From NCBI RefSeq assembly GCF_030445035.2, contig NC_080682.1, forward strand, positions 34,330,770-34,394,769: a stretch of DNA of 64,000 nucleotides, given 5' to 3'. Positions 47,226 to 61,235 of this stretch are shown here, piece after piece. Under the pieces are notes generated by a model. The model was not told the origin of the DNA. It saw only the letters and a program-made list of their open reading frames with translations, and did not search any database. The position numbers and the translations under genes are program-made. Every line of letters starts with the position of its first letter. Position 1 is the first letter of the stretch. Source of the stretch: Dasypus novemcinctus (lineage: Eukaryota; Chordata; Mammalia; Cingulata; Dasypodidae).

Positions 47226-49670
47226 ATATGGACATTTTGGCATAATTTGGACAAATAAAATATATTCCTTCATCTTTTGATGGCAAACAAAGTATGACAT
47301 GTTTTTTCTCCTAGAAACAGAACAGCCTGAAAGCATTAATAAATTTAAAAGAACAACCAAATGCATCATTTTATTGATATTAAATACAGAAGTGTACAAG
47401 CTACTCTAAGTTATTAACAGAAGATATGAATAAGAATATACACTCAATGCAATTGCAGCAAAACAAAACATACAATTTAGAAACAGTATAAATAGAAATA
47501 AGGTGGAAAATCATGATGTTTACATAATTATCAAAAAATAAACATTATATTTAGAATGAAAAATAAAAGTGCATGGTAGAAAAAGAAATTCAGAAAATAT
47601 AATCAGTTTAATAATTCTCAGGGATGATCATGAAAATTGGAATCATGGAAACTCTTCATGGTAACCAATTTTAATCAGACAATATGATTGGAAGGGAAAA
47701 CTTTTTATAGCTCTAATGAACAGTAGTGCATGAATAGACAGTAAACTCTATCTATCCCTATAAAACTTCTGCAAGATTACATGAGATGTCAACACATTAG
47801 AATAGTTTATAAGATAAAATATTATAATATATTGTGCAATGAAGCTTGCAGGACTCAGACCACTGTCATAAATATAAGAGAAAAGGCACACACATGTACA
47901 TACACACAAATTGCATCTTATTAGCTATTTTTAATCATTCCCAAGACTGGGACTAATTTCTCTTTACAGGAGATAGGTTTTTGATATATGAGATATGAAA
48001 GCTTCCTATCCAGTTGATTCCAATTATGTAAACTCATATACTTATATAATATAACTCTATTGACTCGTGTTTCCCTATCTGGATTCTTTAGAAAAGACAT
48101 CATTTTAAATGGAATATATCTGTAAATCACTATGCCATATTAATATACATACAAAAATGTTTGGAAAAGAATTCTAGGCATAAATTGTCAACAAAATTAT
48201 TATTTATTGAAACCCAATGTTTACATGGCTGTCAAGTGCCAAACAAAACATACTTATGAATACAACAGAGTCCTTTGCCTTAATGAATCATCACTATACT
48301 TCTATGAGGTTGGAAAAAGCAAAGAAAATTATCATTAACTGGCATATGGGAATAAATTGATGCATCTATAAATACATCCTCAAATATGACAAAATACTAA
48401 CCATATTTATTTGTATATGATAATTTTGTTAAATAATTTTGTTCTTATTTGTAAGAACAACCTAACCCTTCTCTCAGGTCACCTACAGTCTAAGGCGTTT
48501 TAGAGACAGAGAATTATTATGTACACATACATTTTGCTTTAAAGAAAGAACTTCAGCAAATTAATATTTGATTCTTTCAACATACAATTTAAATATGATG
48601 TCTCAACTTATTCCTTTGATTGCTGCAAATGATTCATGCTCAATAAAGGCAGTACTGAATACTTTTGTTACAATGTCTGGAGGATTTCCTTTACCTGTGT
48701 TTACATCAAATAATAATTATTAAGTTCTGCAATTCTCACTAAAAGGAACAAAAAAAAATATTTTCCCTTTAAGATTGTAGGTTCATTATTACCAGAGTAT
48801 TTTGCTAGATTTGAAAAACAAGTCTCTATATTTCTAAACTGCCTTAGAATATGCTTCAGCTAGAGCTTCATTTTTCTATGGAAACACACATACACACACA
48901 CTCATTTGCTTATTAAGTCTTTGAACTTAGAGAGGCACAGTATAGTTACTTGGAAATTTATTTCTGGTGTTTTAATGTAGAATATACACTACTTATTAAA
49001 CACGTTACTTTTCTATGTAACTAAAAATCAAAACCATGTTTAATCACAGATAAATGATTTTAACTACCAAAGTAAAATTACCTCACATTATTTAGAGATT
49101 TCTCTACATTTTTCAAATATTGCTTGCACTTCATCGAACTGCCCCAGGCTGTTCACTGGGGCATATCATTACTTTTATTAGTTCTAACTCAATATTTTCA
49201 CAGACGCTTTACATTCATTAGCTCTATATGTTTTCCTGCTTTTCTCTCAGGCTATCATCTGCCATTCTGTGTGTTAGTAAATTTTAGGAGATTTTATGTC
49301 TTAATAGCTTAGTATTCTACTTTCAATTTGCAACTAGCTGAGAAAACAGAATGCCCAGCCATACGAAACAACAATTTAATATTTTTCACAGGGTACAATA
49401 TGGCACGTGCTCACAGAAAAGTGGTAAGGAATACATTTCAGGTGCTACTCAGATGCCCCTTTCTTACCTCCATATGCCCATGCTCTGAATAACTGATACA
49501 CCTAAATGACTTTCTAATACAGTGATTTCCCATTCAATACAAACAAATATGATTATAATTCATGTCCCAGATTTCAAGGTTCCAAGTCATCATTTAATTT
49601 CTGTTATGCCATTGGAGAATACTATGATATATGCTCAATGTTAGTGTCATTGAATGCATGAAGCCATTTT
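47226..49670. other. Unassigned DNA downstream of OR8I2
   Basis: AT-rich, with no gene recognised. A decayed old repeat may lie near 48195-48300 ('tattatttattgaa...'), family not assigned. Confidence 0.4.
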
Positions 49671-50603
49671 TCATGGAAATAGCTTTCTATGTATGACTCT
49701 CACAAAAGCATTTTTCACGTCTCTGTTCCTGAGACTGTAGATCAGTGGATTCAGCATTGGAATAACAATGGTATAGAACACAGATGCCACCTGTGCCTGG
49801 GTCAGGGAAGATGTGTTATCTGGCTGTAAATATGTGAAAATCAGGGACCCATAGAAGACTGTTACACCCAAGAGGTGGGACGCACACGTGGAGAAGGCTT
49901 TCTGCCTGCCCGCTGCAGACTGGATCCTTAAAATGGCTGAGAGGATGGCAAAGTAAGTGACTGTGATGATGAGAAGTGAACTAAGCAACGTGAACCCAGC
50001 TAAGAAAAAGATCACCATCTCTGTGCTGAATGCATTTGTGCAGGACAGGGCCAAAAGAGCTGTGGTGTCACAGAAAAAATGATTGATGCTGGAATCACAG
50101 AACACCAAACTGCTTATCACACAGATAGATATTAGAGAATTTGTGAAGCCTACCACATATGGCATTACTCCCAGCCAGTTGCAAACTTTCTGAGACATGA
50201 CTACTGAATAGAGTAAGGGATTGCAGATTGCTACATAGCGGTCATAGGCCATTGAACCCAGAAGAAAACACTCACTACACACCAAACCAACAAAAAAGTA
50301 CATTTGGACAAAGCAGCCAACAAAAGTGATGGTTTTCTGGTTGGACTGCAAATTGAAGAGTGTCTTGGGTGTCACAGTAGAGGAATAAAATATGTCAATG
50401 AATGCTAAATTACTAAGGAAAAAGTACATAGGTGTATGAAGCTGAGAGTCCATTCTAATTAACATTATCAATCCAAGATTCCACAAAACAGTAAATAGGT
50501 AAATGAAGAGGAACAGCAAGAAAAGGCTAACTTGTAGTTCAGGGTGATCTTCAAATCCAGAGAGGATGAAGAGTGTCACCTCAGTGAAATTGGATCCAGC
50601 CAT
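49671..50603 (-). CDS. OR8I2: Olfactory receptor, OR8I2 type
   Basis: An intact single-exon class II OR of 310 residues starting at the ATG at 50603. Long stretches agree with human OR8I2 as recalled: N-terminus [51 protein letters not shown] and the C-terminus VIHRKLFP. Standard marks are an N-glycosylation site at Asn5, Cys97, [10 protein letters not shown] at 118-127, ECL2 cysteines 169, 178 and 188, [10 protein letters not shown] at 235-244, FYG at 250-252, and [12 protein letters not shown] at 282-293. One odd residue is Trp41 just before the conserved TM1 Asn42, where ORs nearly always have Gly (GN); the codon is TGG, one base from GGG. The frame is otherwise undamaged. Confidence 0.95.
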   Translation of the reverse strand: MAGSNFTEVTLFILSGFEDHPELQVSLFLLFLFIYLFTVLWNLGLIMLIRMDSQLHTPMYFFLSNLAFIDIFYSSTVTPKTLFNLQSNQKTITFVGCFVQMYFFVGLVCSECFLLGSMAYDRYVAICNPLLYSVVMSQKVCNWLGVMPYVVGFTNSLISICVISSLVFCDSSINHFFCDTTALLALSCTNAFSTEMVIFFLAGFTLLSSLLIITVTYFAILSAILRIQSAAGRQKAFSTCASHLLGVTVFYGSLIFTYLQPDNTSSLTQAQVASVFYTIVIPMLNPLIYSLRNRDVKNAFVRVIHRKLFP

Positions 50604-52765
50604 TTATTTCAATTCATCCCTTTACCTGTTGAATAGCAAAAACACAAATCAGAGGATTCAAGTCTAAGAACTAGTAATCAGAACTCACTGAAACTCAAAT
50701 AATGAGAGAGTAACAGAGAACAATTATTTAATACCTAAAGCTAGCTAATAATTTATACATGATTTTCATTTTTGTTTTTACAGAATTGACACGCACTAAT
50801 AAAAATTTCCAAGTTCACAATTGTGGGAAATTGGTAGCACTTCCAAAATATTTTGTATCTGAAATTATTTGAAGCTATTTCTAAGCAGACATCTTATATA
50901 TTACCCACAATTGTTATTGGGTCTAAAATAATACTCTTTTGATCCTCCTAGAAAAAATAATCTCTTTTGGGATATGAAACTCCATAATCATTAGTTTAAT
51001 GAAAACTTTGTGTGACTATTTTATTTTCTGAACACCTAATAGCTAATTTCAGGATTATTTTAGAAGCAGAACAATATTTTAAATTTATACAGCTCATATT
51101 TCTTAGACTCAATAAAGCTTTATTAGACATTGTGAAAAATAATAATACTAAAAATAGAAATATCCTGCTTATTTGACATGTTTATGCTAAAATCTTTAGT
51201 ATACTTTTTTTATCACATGTTCTTTCTCTATCTTGGTGAGCTACAATCAAATAAGAAATGATTTTATGATATATTTCAAACTGTGTGTGTGTGTGATTAA
51301 AATAATAAAGGCATATTTACCTGTAATATCAGGTGACAATCAATTCATTGCCAAACATTGATTTTCAAAACAAAAATAAAAAGCCTAAAAACAGTAAGAT
51401 ATATATAATTTGTTATGTTCAATCTAAAATCATAGAATTAAAATATCCATTATCAATCATTATAGAGAACTTATTTCCTAATAAGATAGACATAAATATT
51501 TGATAAATAAATAAAATTGAAACCAGTATGTGAAATAAAGTTTGATTCAGACCTAACACACTCTGAACTGAGTAATCCAAAGGATCTTGATGCTATATCA
51601 AGAAAACATAATCATTTAATTACCCCATATTCACAAACATCCCTATTTATCCTTTCATTTATTTAGCAAACATTTAACAAATGAAAGCATTTTGTCTTGC
51701 TGTTGTAAAAGGCACTTTTCTTAACACTTAACTAATATGCAGACAAGTAAAATAAAATGTTTCTCAATGTAGGAAACACACATAAACACACACACAGTTA
51801 TGGAATGAAGTGGATGATAAAATTAGATTTACCTGATATGCAGTTGTCCAACAAAAATCTCTTTCTTTTTCAGCTGTCTTTTTATTATTTTTAGTTTCAT
51901 GATTAAACAACAGGAAGAGAAAATATTATGCAACTCTACCAAATTCACCATTAACTTTTGACATGTAATTACATTTGCCTCATCTACAATTTGGAATTCT
52001 GTGAATTTTGATATAATAACCTGAATCTGCTATCATTGTGGCTAAAATTGGTGCTGCTGTTGTTGATGTTTAGCTATTTCTTATTTCTTATATGCTGGAC
52101 CAGTATCAATATGATGATGTTGATGAAAATTCAGTGTTTTTGATGTCAGTATTGAGTTTTATGTATATTCCCATTCATTTGTATGGTAGAAATTTAAAAA
52201 ACTAATTCACTGTAATAATTTTTTTATCTTAATATGACTTCTTGAGAATTAAAAGACTTTATTTTCAACTCAAACCTAGATTTGAGCTCAGGATTATTTC
52301 TGTTATTATATTTCTAAAGCAGTCCCATAATAAAGAATTGTCTTCTGAAATTTAATTTGTTAAATAATCTTACACTAGCATATATCCTCAAATTCCCAAG
52401 TCTTTTTCATAAAGGAATTGGTCAATTAACATATTGAATCCCTTGAGATTTGTATTTTAATTGTACCCCAAGGTATTTTCTTAGTGTGCCTGAAATACAC
52501 TTTCAACTCAAAAGCTTAGATATGCATTTTTTATATTTCAGTGTATATGGCTGCACAGAAGTGAGAAAGTTAAATGATATAACTTAAAAACTATTCATAT
52601 TTAAAAATAGGATGTGTAAATACTAATATAAAGGAATATATTAAAGTCATATGGATTTCATTAGATTTTTTTGCATATGTGCCTCCAGGAACTCACAAAT
52701 CTATACCACTACTACCACCACCACCCTCGTCATCATCATCATTATCAAAATCTATAAACCTTTGG
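50604..52765. other. OR8I2 upstream flank, unassigned
   Basis: AT-rich, with no gene or clear repeat. Upstream non-coding exons would be expected here but were not identified. Confidence 0.35.
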
Positions 52766-52965
52766 AGCTTTTATTATATGTCAAGCATGATTCTAAAAAC
52801 TGTAAATTTAATCCTATTGCAGTCCATGAGGGAGGCACTAATATACCATTTTATTGATGAGGAAATGGAATCAAATATTTTTAAAGGAACTTTTCAAAAC
52901 ATCCATTAAGTTTTAAATATGGATTTAAATCTAGGCTTCTTGTTTAAATGCTGACCTCTTGACAG
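52766..52965 (+). repeat. MIR fragment
   Basis: 'tttattatatgtcaagcatgattctaa', 'ttgatgaggaaatgga' and 'ggatttaaatctaggcttctt' follow the MIR core order. Just left is a short 'accaccacc/catcatcatc' triplet run (52708-52750). Confidence 0.6.
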
Positions 52966-53499
52966 CCTTATTATACTATTCTTAGATATCTATTGTTATT
53001 GTTTTTTTATCATTATTTTCATAACTGTCATCAGTACTCATCATTTCATTATAGGTGTGTGTGTGGTCATGGATTTTGGAATATTGATCACAGACAAAGA
53101 GTAATTACATTATTAGTAAATATATATGCAAACTCATAAAAAATTAAAACACTGTGAAAGTACTGGAAATGAATTTTATTAGGGAATCTTAGATACTCTG
53201 TCTCAAACTGGGCTTGCCAATTATCCTTTTTAGCAAGAAAAAATTTTCTTACTACTGATTTCATGGTATCACCATGAAATTATGCTATCACCCATGTCAA
53301 CTATGAATGAAGAATATCTCTCATATCTTTGGTTAATATTTTATATTCATGCTTTTGACTAGCTAGTGAAAATCTTCCTATGAACTGTTGATTTATTTTA
53401 CTGTAGAGATGGTCAAATTTCTAAATATTTGTTGATTATTTTTACTTTATACTCAGTAGCAAATATGCTAAGATATAATAGCCAGGAAAAAAACTCATT

Positions 53500-53660
53500 A
53501 AATAATTAATTCACCAATTTATTCAACAAACAATTATTGATCATTTACTAGATTCTACTAAATGGCTGTCACTTTCCCAGTAATCCTGGGACTATGAAGT
53601 TGAATAAGATACAGTCTTTTCCTTTCAAGAGTAACAGTTCTAGAAGAGTTAGATATGAAA
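53500..53660 (+). repeat. Decayed ancient interspersed repeat
   Basis: 'atttattcaacaaacaattattgatcatttacta' and the following 'aataagatacagtc' pattern resemble a common old mammalian repeat. A related piece is at 58080-58380. The family is not assigned. Confidence 0.35.
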
Positions 53661-55609
53661 ACAAAAATTTCTATTATTACTTTTTTATTATCAGCATTGC
53701 ATTGTTAATAGTTTTTATTAGCATCAAAATAAAGCACATCTCTTGAGGTTTGCTATAGAGCTAAAATAAGACCTCATTTCTCCATATGCTGTAAAGTTAA
53801 GTTAAATTATTGGTTTAATTAAAAACCCATAAAAATCTTCTTAGAAACAGACTGTCACACAGTGCAGAAACAGAAGAAACACACTTCAGAAAAATAAAGA
53901 AATGCTGAGACTTGTGATTTTAATTAAATGGTCAAAACAAACTTTCTCTAAAAATAATGAGCTCAAATATTTTATTTTGAATTTTGCATCAATTAATGGT
54001 AATGAAATAAACTTTCATATAGATTGAGAAGTAACTTTCAGGGAAAACTTTTTTCATGCTCCAGAATTTCAGGAGACAATATGTGGTGTGGATTAAGACA
54101 TTACAAAATAACTTTGATAAAGTTTTGGAAGTGCAATTTTTTTATTCATCAAAAATTTAGTGAAGTTGAGACAGTTTATTTGGAGATTAAAATGCCAGCA
54201 TCAACTTATTTGACAGGAGGTAACCTTGTGTTTAATCCAAATTAGTATTTACAGGTTATTTTCTATGTTAATGACGCCTTAAAAAGCACTGCTTATTCCT
54301 TGCAAAATCAGTGAGTTTTTTCTTCCCAATGTTGAATTCAATTTTATAGCCCTTAATCTTAATTATAATATGATAAATAAAAGTTGAAGAACAAACAATT
54401 TACAGAACTAATGCTGTGACATTTTAAATTTTATTAATTAATCTTTATTGCCTGAATTCCAAAAGAACATTTCTAAAATGAAAATAATTTTGGAAGAAGA
54501 GCAGGTGTCCGAAACAGAATGTGGATTTGACTTCCTTGTCCTAGATGACAATAAGCCATTGGAACTTTATCTCAGACAACTTCTTAATTGTATTATTTTT
54601 TAAGTGTTTATTGCTCCGTTTATTTTCATCAATTTTTGAGTCCTTTACTTTAAAATTATATTAAGGATATTTACGTCTCTCTATGATAAATTAGATCTTT
54701 ATTATTTTATAGTATTCATTATACCTCTGGACTACAAAGGTCTTCTTTGTAATATAACCACAGTGGTATTTACATGCTTGTATTTACAAGATATATATTT
54801 TTTCTTTTTCATGAGTTTCTCCAAGCTCTTATAAATATAATTGTTTATTACTTTTTATTTGTCTCAATAATTCTGCCTTTCAATTAGAGTAATTATTCCA
54901 TTTACATTTACAGTAACTATTGATGAACTATTTTCAATTTATGCCATCTCTTTTTGGTCCTTTGCTCTTCTATCCTGTCTTCTTTTGGGTTAACAAAAAA
55001 TATATTATCCAGTTTTATTCTCTCTACTTGATTTTATAAACCACATCTCTTTTGATGGTAATGAACTATTAAATTATTTTAATATACTTGAAATTAATAT
55101 TGTCTCTCTTCACATAAAGTTTGCGAATCCGAGAACATTCTATTTCTGCTTATCCCTTCTCTTTTCTGTCATTGTGCCAATAGTTTACTCTCATATAAAC
55201 TGCAAACCTGAAAACAAAATATTATTCTTATTATTGTATATAGTCAGTTGTCTTTTGCAGAATTTATAAATATTTCCCATTCCTGGTGTTCTTCCTTTCT
55301 TCTGGTAGATTTTCTTCATGATATTCAGAAAAAGGTTTTCTTCTGAATATCATTCCTATCATATCATGCATTTTTGTTCTGGTATAATTCGATTTTCAGG
55401 CTGAAGAACTTCTGTTAACTTTTCTGTACTGCAGTAGTTTGGCAGCAAATGTTCTGAACTTGCATTACTCTTAAATGTTTCTATGTCACACTTGCTTTTT
55501 AAAAATAATTCCCCTAGATATAGTTATTTCTTTTTGCCTTTAAACCTTTTTTTAGATTTTTTTCTTGTTTTCTAGTCTTATGGTTTTTGATAGGATGTCA
55601 TCCATAATT

Positions 55610-55635
<26 letters not shown>
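55610..55635. repeat. (TA)n microsatellite
   Basis: About 13 TA units inside the L1M. The OR8H units have no comparable TA run at the matching place. Confidence 0.9.
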
Positions 55636-55640
<5 letters not shown>

Positions 55641-56015
55641 TTTCCTGCAGATAAAGTATTGTCCTTGCCCCACCATAGCTGCTTTTAACTGTTGCTATCT
55701 TTCAGTTTCTGTAGTTTGAGTATGGTGTGCCTGGTTTCATACCTATTTGTGTGAGTGTGTGTGTGATTGTTTGAGCTGGATTTAACCTGCTTTGGGTTTT
55801 TAGAAATTCTTAGATCTGTAAATTGATATTTTTCTCAAAATTTTTATAAGATTTCATTTACTTTTTCTTCATTGTTTTATTGACCCACTATGCTACGTTC
55901 TTGATTATTTAGTTTTGTAGTCTGAAAACATTTTATCGATCTGGTTTCAAGATTACTGATACACTCCTCTATGCTTCCAATCTACAGTTAAGTTCTTCCA
56001 TGTAATTTTTTGTCC

Positions 56016-56408
56016 TGAGTATAGTAAGGTGCTATGGAAAAATGACAGTTTTTCTCCCAACTGAGGTGGATATGTCAGACTAAAGAAAGACTTGGACAAG
56101 TTCACCTTGGTGAGTAATGGACATTTATTTAGAAGGCTTCTGTGGAGTCCTCATCCTCAGCAGTGGAAAGAGAGACATTTTCTGACCTCAATTGTCCATG
56201 TTCCCTGCAAAACAAGAGGGGTCCTTTATAATGCATGTCCACTTACAAATGAGGAAAGCAAATAGGGGCAGCAGGAATTCTAAGGAATGCAGTGTTACAA
56301 CCAATTCCCCAGATTTGCCTTTTTAACTACACAGGAATGCTCATGCAATTTGGGGAGGAAAAAAAGCAGGAAGGGTTGGGGAGAAAACTTCAAATCATAT
56401 ATGCCACA
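56016..56408 (-). repeat. Solo LTR in the L1M, third copy
   Basis: The paralogue of 19036-19437 and 44813-45215. An old fossil; the same AATAAA position is visible on the minus strand ('aataaatgtccatt'). Confidence 0.4.
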
Positions 56409-57300
56409 TTTTTCATTTCAGATATTTTTTACTTTCCATTTTGGATCACCTTGAAATATATTTCTATTAACTTCTTTATTTAATCATATGGTTCACACTT
56501 TCTTGTTTGATCTTGTTTCTAGTATTTTTGTTATATACTGTACTTTGTGAATGATACATTACAAAGGGTTTCGATTAGGGTGTTTTCCTTTAAAGATAAT
56601 TCAATTTTGCTGTGGCAAGTATGAATTATTGAAGTGCCTTTTAAAGCTCTCATTCATTTTATTCTTTTATAAGGAAGATATGTTTGGTTTTATCCTTAAC
56701 CCTAGGGTATGCTTTCACTCAAGGCCAGAGTCTTACTATTAATGTATGGCTTTTTTTGTTTTGTTTCCTTTCAACTACATGCCTGAGTCATTATGATATT
56801 CTTCATAATGGTGGGGCCATGAATCCAGCTTCTCCCACCAATCCGTGATCTCTGTAGTTGTTCTGTTCTTGGCCCAGAACCAGAGTCTCTTGACTATGCC
56901 TGTATAGTCTTCCCTGCACATATGCAGCTCAGTCTTCAGCTTAAGACCTACAGGGCATCCCCACACAGGCCTTTGGAGCACTTGCTCTGGGTTCCCTGTC
57001 TTGAATGATCCACTTCTTCAACTGCTGGAAACCCCAATTTCTGTCTTTTCAGTTCTGCAAGACCAGACCTTTATACTCTGCTTGCACTCTTTACTTTCTT
57101 GCTGAGCAATCTATAAGGACAGGGAAAGCAAAATGCTCTTCTCACATCACTCCAGAATCTCATAAATAACTGCCCCATGCTGTCTGTTGTCCAAAGCCAG
57201 AAAGCACTTGCCATGTGCATTTGTCCATGTTTAGAGTTATTTAGGATGTCATGGTTATTCTCATGTCACTCTGTCATGGTCAAAATCAAATTTTTAAAAC

Positions 57301-58079
57301 CAGATTTTAATTTTTTTCTGATTTAAATGATGGTATAGTTTCATCTCCTAGCTCATAATATTTTTATCCCAATCTTTTTTCTCTCAATTAATTCTTTCTT
57401 TTTTTTGTGGTTTATTAAAAATCATTCTGAAGTTGTATTGCATTATTTCTTTGTTAAATGTAATTCATTTTTTTGGCTTTCAAATTAGTTTTTGTTATTT
57501 TAGCTTCACCACTTTTATCTCCTCTACTTTTTAAAGTTGAACTTATTTTTCTTTCTCTAACATTTTCAAGTATTATCACTTATTTTTTGTTACCTATTTA
57601 AGAATAAAGAAATTTAATGTTCTGATTATGCATCTGAAAACCACTTTACCTCTATCTTATATTTAGTGATATGCATTATTTATAGTATAATCTGTTATTT
57701 AAAGAGTCTAGAATCAAAATTTTATTTCCTATTTGACCAAAGATAACTTAAAATTATGTTTTTAGAATTATTTATTTATAATTTCCAATTTTAACCATTT
57801 CAGTTTTTATATTGTGAATATCAATTGTAAAATAAATTACTCTTTTGTTAGAAAATGCTTCTCCTTTAATTAAACTGTGGAAATTTAATGAAATATATGA
57901 ATTGATTATAATCAACTTGTATAAATGACTTATAGATGCAGAGAAAGTAAGGCTCAAATGTTGATATGGAATTTTATCCATCTCAATTATATTTTTCAGA
58001 TGTTAAAATTCTAAAGTGTTTTTACTTGTTGAATTATTATATACTAGATGAGCTATGTTCAAATATATCTCTGCACTTT
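57301..58079. other. Unassigned AT-rich DNA
   Basis: Nothing recognised. Confidence 0.4.
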
Positions 58080-58480
58080 CTTCATTTATTCAGTAATCAT
58101 TTCATTGAATATATGCATTGTATCAGGCACTATTCTATAGCAAAAGAATTAAAGATCATTGTTTTCTTGGGGTTTGTATTCTAGCTTGAAAAACAGAAAA
58201 ATAAACAGAAATAAGTGATATGCCATGTTATAAAATGGAAAGAAATCTTTAAAAAGAGAAAATAATGTAAGACCAGATAGTGTATGGGATGTTCTTGAAC
58301 CAGGGCATGTAGAAGCAAAAGGAAATAGTATGGTCAAGGCAAACCTCAATATAAACGTCTGCATTTAATCAAGACTTGTAGAAGAGAAGAGTCAGTCATA
58401 CCGGTACGTGGGAAGAAGGTGTTCCAGACCAGTGCAGAAACCCTGTGCAGGGGCTGGGCCATGCAGGTGAAGAACAGTGC
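58080..58480 (+). repeat. Decayed ancient interspersed repeat
   Basis: 'catcaggcactattcta', 'tggggtttgtattctagc' and 'gaagaaggtgttccagaccagtgcagaa' type blocks occur in the order of a common old mammalian repeat. The family is not assigned. Confidence 0.35.
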
Positions 58481-58599
58481 GGAGGTCTAACAAGAGTGAC
58501 TTGTGTGACAATCTACCTTGTGAGAGAGGGAGAGTAAATATAAACTACATGTGTTGATAGTTTTAGTTGCTATGAGAAAAAACAAAGTGAAGGGTTGCA

Positions 58600-59683
58600 T
58601 GGAGACAGTTGGACTTTGCTCAAAAACACTTTTCAGAGAAACTTCAATGATAAGGTCACATTTAAGCAATCTGAAAGAAGTGGAGAGCCATAAAAATACC
58701 TGGAGGAAATGAAGCACAGGTAAATGGAATAGTGTTAAAACCTTGTTCTATAAAATTACTTACTTTATATCTTTTTCTTAATGATTTGCTTTACTATGTC
58801 TTACTAGAAATTGTATAAGAAATATCTTAGATTTTGGATTGTGATTCACTTTCATAGAACTTGTCTTTCTGGAGGAATTTTTCACTTAATAAATATAAAT
58901 ATATTTCCTCTATATTATATTTCATTGCATTAATATTTCTATTTCTTTTACTAAAATACTTGTTTCTATCTTTTGCCCCCTTTCTTATTTTTTGTATTTT
59001 TAGATATTTTTTAGATATTTGCACTATATACCCTCCCACCCCTTCCATGTTTTGAAAAGCAAATATCCTCTGTAAAACCCTAACTTATGTTACACTTCTT
59101 TCTCTAATCATCAGCTAATATTCTTGAGTCTATTTTTAAATAGACCTCTTTGTTAAGAATATGGATATGAGTGAGTTTGAATCTGCATGATGATAACCAG
59201 TCAATTCCATTCCATTTTTTAATTTTCATTACATATTTTTGTTTTGGGGAATGCCTTAAATATTTTTTGAAATAAAACTAGTTAAGAAAAGTGAATTTTG
59301 TTTTTATTTTCCATTGCTATAAAAGGTATCTTAAACTGAACAAAAGTAATTATCTTCAGTTTGAAGTCTGATATATCAAACATGTTTTAAAGTCAGTGCT
59401 TTTTCTCAGTATATTAAAAGAGGAACTATATCTGGCAAATTTCTGACATGATGTTTACTGCTGGGAACATAGTCCCAAACATTACGGAGTTGATCTGTAT
59501 GGAAGAGAGCAAAGGCTGTGAGATAGTCAGGTGAGAGAAAGACAAGGAGTGGCAAAGAAATTCATGACTCATTCTGGAAGAATGGGTTTCCTGGGGTTAA
59601 AGGCAAGGTTCAGAGAAAGCAGATAGAAAAGAACCTGGGAGGCATACCAGAGATAAGTATAAGGAGCATACTGAAAGTAGTAG
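58600..59683. repeat. Older paralogous flank, matching 46195-47225
   Basis: The counterpart of 46195-47225. The match stops at 'agtagtag', directly before the LTR at 59687, so the other copy provides the empty insertion site. Confidence 0.7.
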
Positions 59684-60749
59684 TGTTGTGGAAGCAGAGA
59701 TACAGCAATTGTGTATAGAAGGCCAGGACTCAGTAATAATTAGGGGAAGGAAAATTTATTAACAACCAGCCAGGCTCAGGAACTTTCCTGTTCAAAAGCC
59801 TGGGCCCCAAATAAGATCTTTGTGTTTCTTTTATACAGAGGATGTAGGAGTCAGGAGTCAAACGGTGGTATTTATATGCAAAAAGGACTTTTTGTTAGAA
59901 TCTTAGTTTCAAGTGTTTTATCTGAATATTAGATAGGTCTTGAATTAACAAATACTCTCTAGGTAAATTTCAATTAATACATACCCCCCACATATATCTT
60001 CCACATTCCAGGTAAGCTTGGATTAATACATTTAGCTTACACACACAGCCCAGATTATTTATGAAGAAACATACACACACCCCCTCCCACACACACACAC
60101 ATGCACACAGCCCATATCATTCCCCCTTGATGCCAGCTTAACTTGGTAAGCTTTGGCATCATTATTGTTGGAGTTATAAGGTGGGCAGCTGTTTGTTGTT
60201 TTGATTGATAACCCCACTTATTAATTTCCCAGTGAGGGCCCAAAGACAAAGCTTCTGGGTAATATCTGGGGGGCTTATTCCTGTTCCCAGAAGTTTTGTC
60301 CTGAACTGCAGAATCTTGGGGATGGGGCCCTCCAGAAGTCATCCTGGGGGTTACGGGTACTCACATGGATTTCTTGCCAGGCTCTAGATCCATCTATTAA
60401 TGTTTTATTTTCCCTTTAGAGTGTTTACACCTTTAATCTTAAAGGGGTGCTGAAGGGAGATCATCTTTTTTTCTGTAGCTACTTCCTGCTGGCCATGGGC
60501 TGTAGTCTTTACCTGACAAGGTATAAAAACTTCGTTATTTTATTGTAACTGGAGGAAGACAGTTCTGGCATTCTGTATGAAACTGGACAAAGTTTTCACA
60601 TGGCTAACAAGATGCCTATTCTGAAAGAAGCAAACTTAACTAGAGCTTTGGGAATGCATGCTTTTTTTAAAGAGGATACTAGATTACAGAGGTAGAAAAA
60701 TTCAGGCACCTCCAAAGATGGCATCTTTCTAAAGTTGGTTGGGAACAGT

Positions 60750-60766
60750 ATGTGTGTGTGTGTGTG

Positions 60767-60812
<46 letters not shown>
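60750..60812. repeat. (TG)n(TA)n microsatellite
   Basis: A short TG run followed by about 20 TA units. Confidence 0.9.
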
Positions 60813-60817
<5 letters not shown>

Positions 60818-61235
60818 TTATGTTCTTGGTTAACCCTAGAGAGAAATTGTAATAGACAGTGGGATTAGGCACAAATCATGAATGTTAATTTTTATGGTAG
60901 AGGAGAGAAATGAGTTTTTTTTTTTGTTTTTTGTTTTTAGCTAAGCCAAAAGAGAGGAAAAGAGGGAAGGTTGATTTTGACATAGACATTACTTAGCTTT
61001 GTTTTTTGAAGATGCATCCCAGGCTGTTCAATGACGGGCACTTGTGTATTTTGTCAGGTGCTTCTGGTAAACTGGTCCTCTTGAGTAGCTGGCTTTATTC
61101 AGGATTAGTACATGCAACTGTACATTTCTTTAACTCTAATAGCTGTGGGACTGATCAGAACTACAGAGTAAAGGTTTTATATTTGGTTTTAATTGAGTAA
61201 CTACTGATAAAAATTTTGACTGTTTTTACCAGGCT

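Larger units (their letters stand above)
53890..56650. repeat. Third copy of the OR-unit flank
   Basis: Colinear with 16850-19660 and 42640-45440 at roughly 80% by eye. It includes the same L1M fragment with the same LTR in it, so the three units descend from one ancestral segment. Confidence 0.75.
54640..57300 (-). repeat. Old L1M fragment extending to its 5' UTR
   Basis: The paralogue of the L1M pieces in the OR8H units, here continuing past the LTR to a 5'-UTR-like end ('ctttcttgctgagcaatc', 'ccatgtttagagttatttagg', 'tcactctgtcatggtc'). It is decayed beyond translation. Confidence 0.5.

Noticed and set aside
56775-56981. Minus-strand 68-codon frame
   Set aside because: It lies in the L1M 5'-UTR-like sequence, and no family resemblance was seen.
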